Shown here piece by piece: positions 26,571 to 35,102 of a DNA stretch of 64,000 bases. The DNA lies in contig DITE01000059.1 of the NCBI GenBank assembly GCA_002422725.1, forward strand, positions 13,452 to 77,451, in the 5' to 3' direction. How positions within the stretch are numbered: the stretch's first letter is position 1; every line of letters begins with the position of its first letter. A model generated the notes under the pieces. The model worked only from the letters and a program-made list of their open reading frames with translations, searched no databases and was not told the origin of the DNA. A program made the position numbers and the translations under genes. This DNA comes from Bacteroidales bacterium UBA6192. Its GTDB lineage: Bacteria > Bacteroidota > Bacteroidia > Bacteroidales > F082.

Positions 26571-27563
26571 ATGATTGATTTGTCATGCACCTACCTTGGA
26601 CTACAACTGAAAAGCCCTGTAATTGCGGCCAGCTCCGGATTTACCGACACAGTGCAAAAAATTGTCCAACTCGAAAAACACGGTGCCGGGGCTGTTGTCC
26701 TCAAGTCGATTTTCGAGGAGGAGATTACCCACGAATATGATAAAACCCTGCGAGATGAAGCTGAGAATACCGGACGTGAAGAGTTTCTCGATTATCTGGA
26801 TGTACGCATCAGACAGGAGAATCTTACCAAATACCTGAAATTGATTCAGGATGCCAAAGCAGCCGTAAGTATTCCTGTTATCGCCTCGATCAATTGTCAG
26901 AGTTCGTTTGAATGGACCAGTTTTGCCAGAGAAATCGAAAAAGCAGGAGCGGATGCTCTTGAGTTGAATGTTTTTATTTTGCCATCCAACCTCAATATTT
27001 CGGACGGCGAAACTGAGAAACTCTATTTTGAAATCGTGAAGTTTGTGAAGGAGAAAGTAAATATTCCAATCGTTTTGAAAATCAGTTTCTATTTTTCAAA
27101 CCTGGGGCAGGTTATCCGTGATTTGTCCTTTTCAGGGATTAAAGGGCTCGTTTTGTTCAACAGATTCTATAGTCCGGATTTTGATATCGACAGTTTGGAA
27201 GTGTCATCTGCAAATGTTTTGAGCTACCCGGGTGAAATTTCGATGCCTTTGCGCTGGATTGGTATGATGAGTGGCAGGGTTGGCTGCGACTTGTCGGCTT
27301 CTACAGGCGTAGCAGACGGAAAATCGGCTATCAAGCTTCTGCTTGCCGGAGCCAGTACAGTGCAGCTTGCCAGTGCTTTGTACCGTCATGGTATAGGCTA
27401 TATGGAGGTAGTGCATCAGGAGTTAAGAGACTGGATGGAACAACATGGATTTAACCGGATTGATGATTTCAGAGGCAAATTGTCGCAGTCGCGCTACGAA
27501 AACCCTTCGGTGTTTGAGCGTGTTCAGTTTATGAAATATTTTAGTGATAAAGAAGCAATATGA
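26571..27563 (+). CDS. Dihydroorotate dehydrogenase-like flavoprotein
   Basis: A 330-residue TIM barrel of the DHOD-like group. It starts I-D-L-S-C-T-Y-L-G-L-Q-L-K-S-P-V-I-A-A-S-S-G, and has A-D-A-L-E-L-N-V-F-I-L-P and I-P-I-V-L-K-I-S. The phosphate-binding end carries A-S-T-V-Q-L-A-S-A-L-Y. True PyrD enzymes have N-x-S-x-P-N around the orotate site; here the equivalent is L-N-V-F-I-L-P-S-N, so the substrate is probably not dihydroorotate. The LOG-family gene starts within its stop codon. Confidence 0.82.
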   Translation: MIDLSCTYLGLQLKSPVIAASSGFTDTVQKIVQLEKHGAGAVVLKSIFEEEITHEYDKTLRDEAENTGREEFLDYLDVRIRQENLTKYLKLIQDAKAAVSIPVIASINCQSSFEWTSFAREIEKAGADALELNVFILPSNLNISDGETEKLYFEIVKFVKEKVNIPIVLKISFYFSNLGQVIRDLSFSGIKGLVLFNRFYSPDFDIDSLEVSSANVLSYPGEISMPLRWIGMMSGRVGCDLSASTGVADGKSAIKLLLAGASTVQLASALYRHGIGYMEVVHQELRDWMEQHGFNRIDDFRGKLSQSRYENPSVFERVQFMKYFSDKEAI

Positions 27564-28276
27564 TGGACAACCTGGAGAACGAAAAGAAAATAAGAAAAGC
27601 CTTCAAAGCCAAAACCTGGAACGAGATCAAAACACATGATTCCTGGTCTGTATTCAAGATCATGGCCGAATTCGTTGAGGGGTTCGAGAAAATGTCAAAA
27701 ATCGGACCCTGTGTGGCCATTTTTGGCTCGGCCCGTGTTAGCATGAGCCATGAGTATTACCGTTTGGCAGAGGAAATTGCGTATCTTCTCACCAAGAAAG
27801 GCTTTGGAATTATCACCGGTGGTGGTCCTGGAATTATGGAAGCCGGGAACAAAGGCGCCCATTTTGCTGGCGGCAAGTCGGTGGGGATCAATATTGATTT
27901 GCCCTTCGAGCAGCGATCAAACCCGTTTATCGATACCGATAAATTCTTTGAGTTTGACTACTTTTTTGTGCGTAAAGTGATGTTTATGCGCTATTCACAG
28001 GGATATATCGTGCTGCCGGGAGGATTCGGGACACTCGACGAACTTTTTGAAGCCATAACCCTTGTCCAGACACAGAAATTGATTAATTTCCCAATTGTTT
28101 TGGTGAAGAAAGCATATTGGGCTGGTTTGATCGATTGGTTAAAAAGGCACCTTGTGGAGGAAAATATGGTTCAACCCGGCGATATGGAGATTTTTACCGT
28201 TGTTGACACCGCTGAAGAGGCCGTTAAGATCATCGAGGATTTCTACAAGAAATACGCCCTCAAACCCAACTTCTGA
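27560..28276 (+). CDS. LOG-family (TIGR00730) Rossmann-fold phosphoribohydrolase
   Basis: A 238-residue cytoplasmic protein. It has both LOG motifs: G-G-G-P-G-I-M-E-A-G-N-K-G-A and P-G-G-F-G-T-L-D-E. Family members release ribose 5-phosphate from nucleoside monophosphates (cytokinin activation in plants; nucleotide salvage or unknown roles in bacteria). The ATG overlaps the previous stop by four bases; the retropepsin-like gene follows after five bases. Confidence 0.88.
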   Translation: MMDNLENEKKIRKAFKAKTWNEIKTHDSWSVFKIMAEFVEGFEKMSKIGPCVAIFGSARVSMSHEYYRLAEEIAYLLTKKGFGIITGGGPGIMEAGNKGAHFAGGKSVGINIDLPFEQRSNPFIDTDKFFEFDYFFVRKVMFMRYSQGYIVLPGGFGTLDELFEAITLVQTQKLINFPIVLVKKAYWAGLIDWLKRHLVEENMVQPGDMEIFTVVDTAEEAVKIIEDFYKKYALKPNF

Positions 28277-28281
28277 TACTG

Positions 28282-28719
28282 TTGAAAATTACCGAAGTTC
28301 CCATTCAGTTACTGCCCATTGAAAACGATGGTTTTCACATTCTGGTTCAGGGTAAGATTAATAGAAAAAAAGCACTTTTTCTGGTCGATACAGGTGCGTC
28401 CAGATCGGTTTTCGATCAGCATGGAATCAAAAAGTTTCTAAACAAAGCCACATTTGAAGAGAACGAGCGTCTATCAACCGGATTGGGAACCAACACTATG
28501 CCTAGTCTGGTTACTGAAATTGCTTCCATTTCTTTTGGTCATCTGGTCATCAAAGATTACACAGCCATTGCCATCGACCTGAAACACGTATTCGAGTCGT
28601 ACGATAAACTTGGTTTGCCTGCAATCGACGGTATACTGGGAGGAGATATCCTGCTTACTTATCGTTGTGTAATCAACTACGGAAAGCGAACACTCAAACT
28701 CTACGAAAAAAACAAATAA
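28282..28719 (+). CDS. Retropepsin-like aspartic protease domain protein
   Basis: A 145-residue protein with a single retropepsin fold: F-L-V-D-T-G-A-S-R-S-V-F with Asp36, and a C-terminal I-D-G-I-L-G-G-D-I-L flap-like segment. Such domains work as dimers. No signal peptide, so it is cytoplasmic. The start is TTG at 28282; no ATG occurs before the catalytic motif. It ends the DHOD-like/LOG operon. The substrate is unknown. Confidence 0.8.
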   Translation: MKITEVPIQLLPIENDGFHILVQGKINRKKALFLVDTGASRSVFDQHGIKKFLNKATFEENERLSTGLGTNTMPSLVTEIASISFGHLVIKDYTAIAIDLKHVFESYDKLGLPAIDGILGGDILLTYRCVINYGKRTLKLYEKNK

Positions 28720-28735
28720 AGCGGTCTGGTTTTTA

Positions 28736-29152
28736 TCAAGACTGTTTTCTCAGCAGGCCAATCCCAAGTGTAACAAGCCCGGTTACCAGCACTGCAATGC
28801 CAAAATAAAGCATGGCAATCAACGCATTGGGTGAAGTGCTGCCTGGTGTCCCTGCGGCAGCAAAGAACCCGCCGCTGATCAGGAGCGACGACACAGGAAA
28901 ACTCAATCGTGCAGTCCATTTCCAGCGAGGCGACAAGCTTGCATGATCGGCAAATAATTGTGCCAGAAGCGACAAGATTATCAATACTCCGGCATGGGCA
29001 TGTCCGGCACGGAACATGGCCTGTTGAAAGGATGTGAGTTCAAGTTCGGCATATTGTCCGCTGAGTACACCCAATAAAAAATATCCGCCATAGGCAATGG
29101 AAGGTACGGTAAGCAGGATGACCCCGCTCATGGTTTTGGTTTCTTTAGTCAT
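28736..29152 (-). CDS. Four-segment membrane protein of unknown function
   Basis: A 138-residue protein with four hydrophobic segments (about 9-28, 48-66, 82-100, 110-132). The second begins with F-R-A-G-H-A-H-A-G-V-L, where two histidines on one helix face could bind a metal or haem. I do not recognise the family. It faces the retropepsin gene tail to tail with 16 bases between them. The upstream neighbour is a lipoprotein that ends in its own terminator, so this gene is probably transcribed alone. Confidence 0.6.
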   Translation of the reverse strand: MTKETKTMSGVILLTVPSIAYGGYFLLGVLSGQYAELELTSFQQAMFRAGHAHAGVLIILSLLAQLFADHASLSPRWKWTARLSFPVSSLLISGGFFAAAGTPGSTSPNALIAMLYFGIAVLVTGLVTLGIGLLRKQS

Positions 29153-29274
29153 ATTAAGTGTTATTAGAGAAATGTTATTTGTTGTATTAATTATTTCAGC
29201 AACAAATAAAGCAAAAAATAATATTAATAGTTTTGATTCTTCTCATTCTATTTCTCATCCATGACTGAAAGAAA

Positions 29275-29311
29275 AAAAAGAACTCCGGCAGTTTTGCGCA
29301 GAGTTCTTTTT
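29275..29311 (-). terminator. Rho-independent terminator after the DUF2135-like lipoprotein
   Basis: AAAAAGAACTC (29275-29285) pairs with GAGTTCTTTTT (29301-29311). With T-runs on both strands it can work in both directions. It lies 58 bases after the lipoprotein stop on the minus strand. Confidence 0.8.
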
Positions 29312-29369
29312 GCTTGGTAAATGACTTATCCTATCGGAATGCGGTCAAATGAAATAAGTTTGATGGATT

Positions 29370-30587
29370 TTAGCGATTCATTTTGACTGGCCTTGGCTCT
29401 GTAATTTTTGTTTTTTTGTTGATAAAAACAGGTTGCGACTTGCTGCCAAAGGTAAATTCTGTTACCACAATGTTTTCACCCGGATTGATGGTTCCAGAGT
29501 AGGGTTGGCCGCTATTCTGCACCACATCTCCCAGGATAATCATTACTGCATAAGTGGTAGGCTCGCTTCCACTATAGTAGTCCACAGTGACCTTATATGT
29601 GCCCGAGGGAGCAAGGTCTGCTGCCCAGAACACGTTTTCAGGTCCGTAGCCTTCGGTATTGTCCTGATCGAGGTAGCCTCCGGAACTGGAGGTTGTCGAT
29701 TCCCAGCTGATGGTTTCGCCATTAGGCTCTGTCACCCAAAGGTCAACATCACCTAAGGTACTCCAGGTAAGGTTTACCTGAATATCGCCATATCCTCCTT
29801 GAAGCACACCTTCGGCTGTGTTCACGTTTTCTTCCTGACTTTGTATCAGGGCGTAGGAAGAAGCCACGATTGAGGTTGCTGTACCAACGCTGCTGACAAT
29901 ACAGGCCACATCAGCAGATGAACATCCTGCAACCGCAGAAACCGAGCCCATGGAGGATTCGTTTAGTGCCGAGACTTTCGATTTGGTAATCTCAGTGCCC
30001 GTAACCATACCTAATACCGAAGATCCCGATCCAATGGCTTCCATCGAAAGGCTGATGCCGTTGGCTGGAACAGCCGCTTTGGCCATTGCACCGGCAGTCA
30101 TGCTGGTCGAGTGACCAACCAACTTCATCATATTCTGGAAGTCGCTGTTATCTGTAATGGTTATGGCGCTTAACAGATTCACATCTACCCCTGTTTCCAG
30201 TTCACGCAACACCTTGATGGTTCCGTCAGTCATTACTACAGCTACATCCACTTTTGTCATCGAATAGTTCCCAAGCAGGAAGATGTTGTTGTTGATTACT
30301 GCTTTTTCGGGCTTCCCTGCTGCATTGAGCATGATGGAATAACCCGGGAAGTTTGCCGATGGCCGGTAAAATATTTCTTTGATTGCACCTGCTTCGGCTT
30401 TCACCATCACATTGCTGCCATTGCTGGCAATAGCCATATAGCTCCAGTTCGATTCCTGGCTAATGTCGAGAATCGTTAAGTCGGCAAGACCTGATGAGTC
30501 TTTGTCTTTCTTACATCCTCCTGCAAACATGATCATAATCATCGCTATGATCAACGAATAAACGTAAACAGATTTAGTTGTTTTCAT
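29370..30587 (-). CDS. Lipoprotein with a C-terminal DUF2135-like (YfaP) domain
   Basis: A 405-residue protein from the ATG at 30587. A lipoprotein signal ends M-I-M-F-A-G-G-C-K-K. The middle is rich in Ser, Ala and Met with no known domain. Residues about 285-380 look like DUF2135: V-N-L-T-W-S-T-L-G-D-V-D-L-W-V-T-E-P-N-G, then L-A-P-S-G-T-Y-K-V-T-V-D-Y-Y. This beta-sandwich often occurs in secreted and surface proteins. The frame opens at 30716, but the signal peptide fixes 30587. Probably displayed on the outer membrane; ligand unknown. Confidence 0.75.
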   Translation of the reverse strand: MKTTKSVYVYSLIIAMIMIMFAGGCKKDKDSSGLADLTILDISQESNWSYMAIASNGSNVMVKAEAGAIKEIFYRPSANFPGYSIMLNAAGKPEKAVINNNIFLLGNYSMTKVDVAVVMTDGTIKVLRELETGVDVNLLSAITITDNSDFQNMMKLVGHSTSMTAGAMAKAAVPANGISLSMEAIGSGSSVLGMVTGTEITKSKVSALNESSMGSVSAVAGCSSADVACIVSSVGTATSIVASSYALIQSQEENVNTAEGVLQGGYGDIQVNLTWSTLGDVDLWVTEPNGETISWESTTSSSGGYLDQDNTEGYGPENVFWAADLAPSGTYKVTVDYYSGSEPTTYAVMIILGDVVQNSGQPYSGTINPGENIVVTEFTFGSKSQPVFINKKTKITEPRPVKMNR

Positions 30588-31055
30588 GGGCTGAGTTTTA
30601 TTTAATTGGTTAAAAAAGGATTTCAAATTAATTATAATATAGTTTGAGAAAACTTCTGCTCGTTCCCAATATGATGTAGGTAGAAACTTTATCAATTGAT
30701 GTTTCTTTTTGGACAAATGATGGTGACGAAGCTACTAAATGAAAACACATTAATCTGTTTATAAGATTATTGCAAAGATAGCACTGATAAAGAATTGGAA
30801 GTATACTCCTACTCGAAGCAACAGACAGAGCTAAAAGTGAAGGTGTAAATACTTCCATAAAGGCAAAGTTATGCTAAATACATAGAAATTATCCTCTTGA
30901 CAGCATTTATTTTTTAATTTATTGACAAAACGCAGTTGTTGAAGAATAACATACCTTTTTTAGGATGTTCTATAAATCATAGCGTTGACTTTTTTGCAAG
31001 TCAACTTAAAAGCAAATGAAATACGTCATACAACTTTTCGAAAATTCCGGTTTGA
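30588..31055. other. AT-rich intergenic region upstream of the DUF2135-like lipoprotein
   Basis: 468 bases with no convincing gene. A minus-strand TATCTTTG at 30773-30780 would give the lipoprotein a leader of about 180 bases, long for this genome. The rest shows no repeat or hairpin that I could support. Confidence 0.45.
30773..30780 (-). promoter_or_regulatory. Promoter -7 element for the DUF2135-like lipoprotein
   Basis: TATCTTTG on the minus strand; transcription would begin near 30766, about 180 bases before the ATG. Confidence 0.45.
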
Positions 31056-31238
31056 TCAAGCTGCAAGAAAAACAAGCAGTTCATACACCAGGAAGGCAGG
31101 CCATACTATGGCTTTCGCCAAACCCAGCGCACCCATCCAGAAGCTTGTGGCAATTGAAATATAATAAACAGCGGCACCAATAAATCCGAGGCCGTAAACA
31201 GCACTCTGAGGTGCCTGATTGTGATAGTTTTTGCTCAT
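31056..31238 (-). CDS. Small conserved membrane protein
   Basis: A 60-residue protein from the ATG at 31238 (M-S-K-N-Y-H-N). It has two membrane segments: V-Y-G-L-G-F-I-G-A-A-V-Y-Y-I-S, then A-I-V-W-P-A-F-L-V-Y-E-L-L. Short proteins with this pattern occur in many bacteria without an assigned function. The frame opens at 31262, but that start lies inside the promoter element at 31260-31267. Confidence 0.65.
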   Translation of the reverse strand: MSKNYHNQAPQSAVYGLGFIGAAVYYISIATSFWMGALGLAKAIVWPAFLVYELLVFLAA

Positions 31239-31259
31239 TACGTTTTGTTTTTGGTGTTT

Positions 31260-31291
31260 CAAAGATATGCAATCAATACATCGAAAGCCAA
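31260..31291 (-). promoter_or_regulatory. Promoter of the small membrane protein
   Basis: TTG (31291-31289), 21 bases, TATCTTTG (31267-31260) on the minus strand, giving a leader of about 16 bases. Confidence 0.65.
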
Positions 31292-31345
31292 CAGAACAAA
31301 AAAATTAACATTGGAGTCCACAAGGATAATGGCATGATCACAAAT

Positions 31346-31373
31346 AAAAAAAAGGCGACCCATTGAGCCGCCC
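31346..31373 (-). terminator. Rho-independent terminator after the cytochrome-rhodanese genes
   Basis: On the minus strand GGCGGC and GTCGCC form a six-base stem with one G-T pair and a seven-base loop, followed by nine or ten Ts. It lies about 28 bases after the stop of the last rhodanese gene. Confidence 0.7.
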
Positions 31374-31400
31374 TTCATTCACCATTATTGAGAAAAAATT

Positions 31401-32405
31401 TTAAGGTACAATATATTCATACTCCATGACTTCCCCGTTGTTGAAAACAGGCATGCTGTTTGCAACCATCAGATCATAGATCATGGTATTTGTGCCATAC
31501 ATGACTGATTTTGCATTGTAACCCAGCAAACGCAGGTAAGCAACCAACTGGGCACTTGTTTGTCCGGTGTAGCAATATACTGCAATCGCCTTGTCATGTG
31601 GCAATGTTTTCAGATCAGTTGCGAGTTTGATTGACTCTTTGGGGGTATATTGAACGGCTCCGGGCACATGTCCGGGATTGTTGTATTGGGTTTCCGGCCA
31701 ATAGTTAACAATGTAGTAGTTTGTCAGATTGCCAAAAAGCGAAGTGGCTGACATAGAGGCAACACTATTGCCAAATCCTTCATTGAGCAGGGTTGTTAAA
31801 CGCGACTCGAGGATTTCCTGTCCGGTTTTCTTTGCTGTATTAATTTTGGGCATTGATCCTGTTTCGGCTTTAGTGTTTGGGGTGCTTATAAACTCACCGA
31901 CGAAATTGTTTCCAATGTTTTGATCCCAGCCACCAGTGAAAAACGAATTCCAGGCACACATACCAAACTTCATTGAATAAACTTTGCCAAATCCCATCAG
32001 ACGCATCAATGAGGCAGCATATCCCGAAGTTTGGCCAGTGTAACAAACAATGGCAACCTTATCATACAGGTCAAGATTTACTGATTTCAAATGGTCGTAT
32101 ATACCAGCAAGACTGACATTTATTGCTTTGGCTATGTGTCCTTTGTTAAAATCTTCGCCCGAACGAATGTCAATAATGTAGATTCTGTTGGTATTGTTCA
32201 GGATGTTTACCTCCGATGCTGGCATGATGGCAGGCATGTCGGAATTAACAAAATCTTTTCCCAGAGGCGAATCGGTTGACTCAAGATATGCGGCTAGCAC
32301 TTCAGCTTCCTGAATAGCAGGTTCGGAATCATCTTTTTTGCAGGAGACAAAAAGGGTTGTGCCAAGCAGTAAAAAGACTAAGAAGTTTTTTAGGAAGTGT
32401 TTCAT
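31401..32405 (-). CDS. Tandem rhodanese lipoprotein, copy 1
   Basis: A 334-residue exported sulfurtransferase from the ATG at 32405. Lipobox L-F-V-S-C with Cys22. Two rhodanese domains follow: the first has I-D-I-R-S-G-E-D-F-N-K-G-H-I and the active loop C-Y-T-G-Q-T-S with Cys121; the second has G-H-V-P-G-A-V-Q-Y and the same loop with Cys278. Both cysteines are kept, unlike most tandem rhodaneses, where only the C-terminal domain is active. Rhodaneses carry sulfane sulfur as a cysteine persulfide. It is the last gene after the cytochrome and its paralogue, so transport or reduction of sulfur outside the inner membrane is likely. Confidence 0.88.
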   Translation of the reverse strand: MKHFLKNFLVFLLLGTTLFVSCKKDDSEPAIQEAEVLAAYLESTDSPLGKDFVNSDMPAIMPASEVNILNNTNRIYIIDIRSGEDFNKGHIAKAINVSLAGIYDHLKSVNLDLYDKVAIVCYTGQTSGYAASLMRLMGFGKVYSMKFGMCAWNSFFTGGWDQNIGNNFVGEFISTPNTKAETGSMPKINTAKKTGQEILESRLTTLLNEGFGNSVASMSATSLFGNLTNYYIVNYWPETQYNNPGHVPGAVQYTPKESIKLATDLKTLPHDKAIAVYCYTGQTSAQLVAYLRLLGYNAKSVMYGTNTMIYDLMVANSMPVFNNGEVMEYEYIVP

Positions 32406-32490
32406 AGGATATTTAGTTGAACAAATGTTCCCCCGGTTTTGCCAGGGGAACATTTTGGGTTTTCTTATCGATTTTATTCAATTCAACTCA

Positions 32491-33504
32491 CTAGGGAGTT
32501 ACGAAAGGATAATCCTTGACTTCGGTTGCAGGAATAAAAGTGTTTGCGGTGTTGTTGGCCACCATAACGTCATAAATCATACCATTACCACCATACAGTA
32601 TACTGCGGGCATCATAACCGATAATACGGAGGTATCCTGCTAAATAGGAGCTGGTTTGTCCTGTGAAGCAATAAAGTACATTTGGTTTTGTTGTTGACAA
32701 GGTTAGCAAATCCTGAGCCAGGAGGAATGGATGTGGGTCGTTGGCAGTTGGAGGTGGAGTATAGTTAATTGCACCGTCAATATGACCCAGGTTTGTGTAC
32801 AGGTTTGCTGGCCAGAAATTGATAATCTGATATGTGTTCAGGTCAGCATAAAGGTTGGTGCTGGTGATGGTAGCGGGGCCATAGGTAGCTGCAAGCAGTT
32901 TTTCTATTTGTGCTTCAACAATTTCCTTACCTGTTTTTTTGCCGGTATTCAATACAGGCAGGTCACCTTTTGCAGGTTTGGCAGGCGAAGCGTCCTTAAT
33001 AAAGAAAGCAGCCTTGTCATTTTTCAGGTTATCAGTCCAACGGCTTGAGAAAGCACTGTTCCATGATGACATTCCCCATTTAAGCGACACGATTTTATTG
33101 CCATAGCCTGCAGCACGCAACAAAGATACGGCATATGCTGAGGTTTGACCAGTAAAACATGTAACCACGATGCGTTCGTAATTGTCAACATTGATTGTTT
33201 TCATGTGTTCAATTAAGTTGGGAAGTCCAACCAGAACAGCACCCTGAATATGACCAGTGTTATACACTTCTTGTGAACGAATGTCGATGATGTATTGCTT
33301 TGAAGCGTCAGCGAGAATTTGCTGATATACTGCCTCTGCGCCAACTACAAAACTTCCCAGGTTAAATTTCAGGTCTTGCTCAAGGTAATCTACAGCAAGT
33401 TCTGATTCGTTGATTTTTGGGTCGTCGTTGTCTTTCTTACAGGAGGTAACGAATAGGAACCCGAATACCATTGTGAGGATTAAAAAATAATTGATCTTTT
33501 TCAT
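32491..33504 (-). CDS. Tandem rhodanese lipoprotein, copy 2
   Basis: A 337-residue paralogue of the following gene. Lipobox F-V-T-S-C with Cys22, then K-K-D-N-D-D. The first rhodanese domain has I-D-I-R-S-Q-E-V-Y-N-T-G-H-I and C-F-T-G-Q-T-S with Cys116. The second has G-H-I-D-G-A-I-N-Y-T-P and C-F-T-G-Q-T-S with Cys279. The Tyr-to-Phe change in the loop is the only difference in the active motif between copies. It lies 50 bases after the multiheme cytochrome gene and 85 bases before its paralogue, with no promoter element visible between them. Confidence 0.88.
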   Translation of the reverse strand: MKKINYFLILTMVFGFLFVTSCKKDNDDPKINESELAVDYLEQDLKFNLGSFVVGAEAVYQQILADASKQYIIDIRSQEVYNTGHIQGAVLVGLPNLIEHMKTINVDNYERIVVTCFTGQTSAYAVSLLRAAGYGNKIVSLKWGMSSWNSAFSSRWTDNLKNDKAAFFIKDASPAKPAKGDLPVLNTGKKTGKEIVEAQIEKLLAATYGPATITSTNLYADLNTYQIINFWPANLYTNLGHIDGAINYTPPPTANDPHPFLLAQDLLTLSTTKPNVLYCFTGQTSSYLAGYLRIIGYDARSILYGGNGMIYDVMVANNTANTFIPATEVKDYPFVTP

Positions 33505-33554
33505 AGTAGTGTGTTAATTTTAATGAATGATTTAATTGTTGAGTTATTAAAGGG

Positions 33555-34919
33555 TTATTTATTTTCCTGAATTTTTGCGAACCATGATGACGGGAGTTTA
33601 TTGTCTACCGTATAGAATTTGGTTGCGGCCATTTCCCATTCCAGAAGGTCGCTTTGGAATAAGTATAAGTCCTTGTTTATCAATTCACCGTCAACATTGC
33701 GAATATGGCAGCTGGCTGTACAGTTTTGTCCGTCAAGTCGCGTAGTACGGCTGGTCCAGCGCAGAATATTGTGGGGCGAAGTGTAATTGTAAGTTGGCTT
33801 AGCGTGGAAAGCGGCATACTCATCAACCCCATACTCTTCCCAGTTATCAGGAGCAGCGAGAGTGCGCCTTACTGTAGTAAGTCTGAATCCTGGCCTGAGG
33901 CCTGGCAGCGTATTCATGGCAATTTTAAAGTCGAGATAGGCAGGAATGCGTGCACCATCGCCATGAACATGGCAGCTTCCGCAATTATTATAATCCTGAG
34001 AGTGGCATACCTGGCAGTTGAAATCGTCGATATGCATCATGTGGTAAACATTGTTTTTTTGTGTATTTTGATGGCAATCAAGGCATTTAGGCATGAGTTT
34101 GGATGCATAACGTTGTTCAAGTTTTTCATCTTCACCGTGCATTTCCTGTCCTGTGTGGCAATCCAGGCAGGTAAACTGAAGTTTTGTTAAGTGGGCATCA
34201 GGAACGGTACCCGATGCAACACCAAGATACGCATGGCCGCCACGGGAAGTATGACAACTGACACAGGTTTTAAGCATATCAGGTGTTTTCGTGAAATTAT
34301 GCCCTGCTGCAAGACCTCCTCCTGCAATCGGTGGGCGCACAACATGGCAGTTTCCACAGGTGCCGTGGCAGGTTGCGCAGTTTTTGTTATACCCTTCGAT
34401 CTGGTGCTGGGGCAGTTTGTCGAAGTCGTCAGAACCTGAATAGCCACTCCTCAAAGCTACTGCCCTCATTTGTCCGTAACCATTGTGTATGCTGTTTCCG
34501 AAATTTTTGGTAGCATCTTCGTGACAGGATCCGCATGTTTGCTGATAATTTGTTGATGGATGTGCTACGAAATCACCTGAGTGTGCAAGGGTTTTGTCAT
34601 CAACTTGATCAACGCCACCATGACAAGCTGTACATCCTATATTATAATGGCTTGATGCTTTATAGGCTTCAAAACCAGCACCACCCATGTATACCCTGTC
34701 GTATGGCTCGTAGTGAGGCGCTTCGCCTCCGCAACCTCCTGCCGGGGCAGCAGTGTCGGGTGTGTAAACCAATTGAAGGTGGGCATAGTTTGTGTGGCAT
34801 TCGATGCATGATCCGTAGCCCTTTTCATTTACTTTATCAGAGTCTTTCTTTGAACAACTCATGAGTATCAGTCCTCCTGAGGCTATTGTAATCAAGAAGG
34901 TTTTCAGTAGTAATTTCAT
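33555..34919 (-). CDS. Multiheme c-type cytochrome lipoprotein (about 11 haems)
   Basis: A 454-residue lipoprotein: L-I-L-M-S-C with Cys22. I count ten CXXCH motifs: CIECH, CTACH, CGSCH, CATCH, CGNCH, CVSCH, CLDCH (twice), CQVCH and CGSCH. One CX3CH (C-T-A-S-C-H) lies near the C terminus. The haems are covalently bound outside the cytoplasm, so it carries electrons in the periplasm or on the outer membrane. I do not match it to a named reductase such as OTR or NrfA. The two rhodanese lipoproteins downstream suggest sulfur compounds as partner or substrate. A Crp/Fnr gene lies divergent upstream. Confidence 0.88.
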   Translation of the reverse strand: MKLLLKTFLITIASGGLILMSCSKKDSDKVNEKGYGSCIECHTNYAHLQLVYTPDTAAPAGGCGGEAPHYEPYDRVYMGGAGFEAYKASSHYNIGCTACHGGVDQVDDKTLAHSGDFVAHPSTNYQQTCGSCHEDATKNFGNSIHNGYGQMRAVALRSGYSGSDDFDKLPQHQIEGYNKNCATCHGTCGNCHVVRPPIAGGGLAAGHNFTKTPDMLKTCVSCHTSRGGHAYLGVASGTVPDAHLTKLQFTCLDCHTGQEMHGEDEKLEQRYASKLMPKCLDCHQNTQKNNVYHMMHIDDFNCQVCHSQDYNNCGSCHVHGDGARIPAYLDFKIAMNTLPGLRPGFRLTTVRRTLAAPDNWEEYGVDEYAAFHAKPTYNYTSPHNILRWTSRTTRLDGQNCTASCHIRNVDGELINKDLYLFQSDLLEWEMAATKFYTVDNKLPSSWFAKIQENK

Positions 34920-35102
34920 ATCTTTAAGATGTTTTGGTTCCAGTTCATTTTCGATGTAAAGATCGCTTAGAAAAAAAAACTGTGAATGAATTAACAGCCC
35001 TCATTGGTTACCTATATGAATGCTATTACTCATGAAAGATTATGACCTGTATCAGGAATTTTGCTGATTTTTTCGTAACTTTGCATTCCATTAATAATAA
35101 AT
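34920..35102. promoter_or_regulatory. Divergent control region between the cytochrome and the Crp/Fnr gene
   Basis: A 183-base gap. The plus-strand TAACTTTG at 35076-35083 serves the regulator. CCTG-TAT-CAGG at 35046-35056 is a small inverted repeat placed about 35-45 bases before that start, where an operator could sit. No classic FNR box (TTGAT-N4-ATCAA) was found. Confidence 0.4.

Noticed and set aside
33555..34919. Identification as octahaem tetrathionate reductase or nitrite reductase
   Set aside because: The number and order of haem motifs do not fit these families well and no CXXCK motif is present, so no enzyme name was given.
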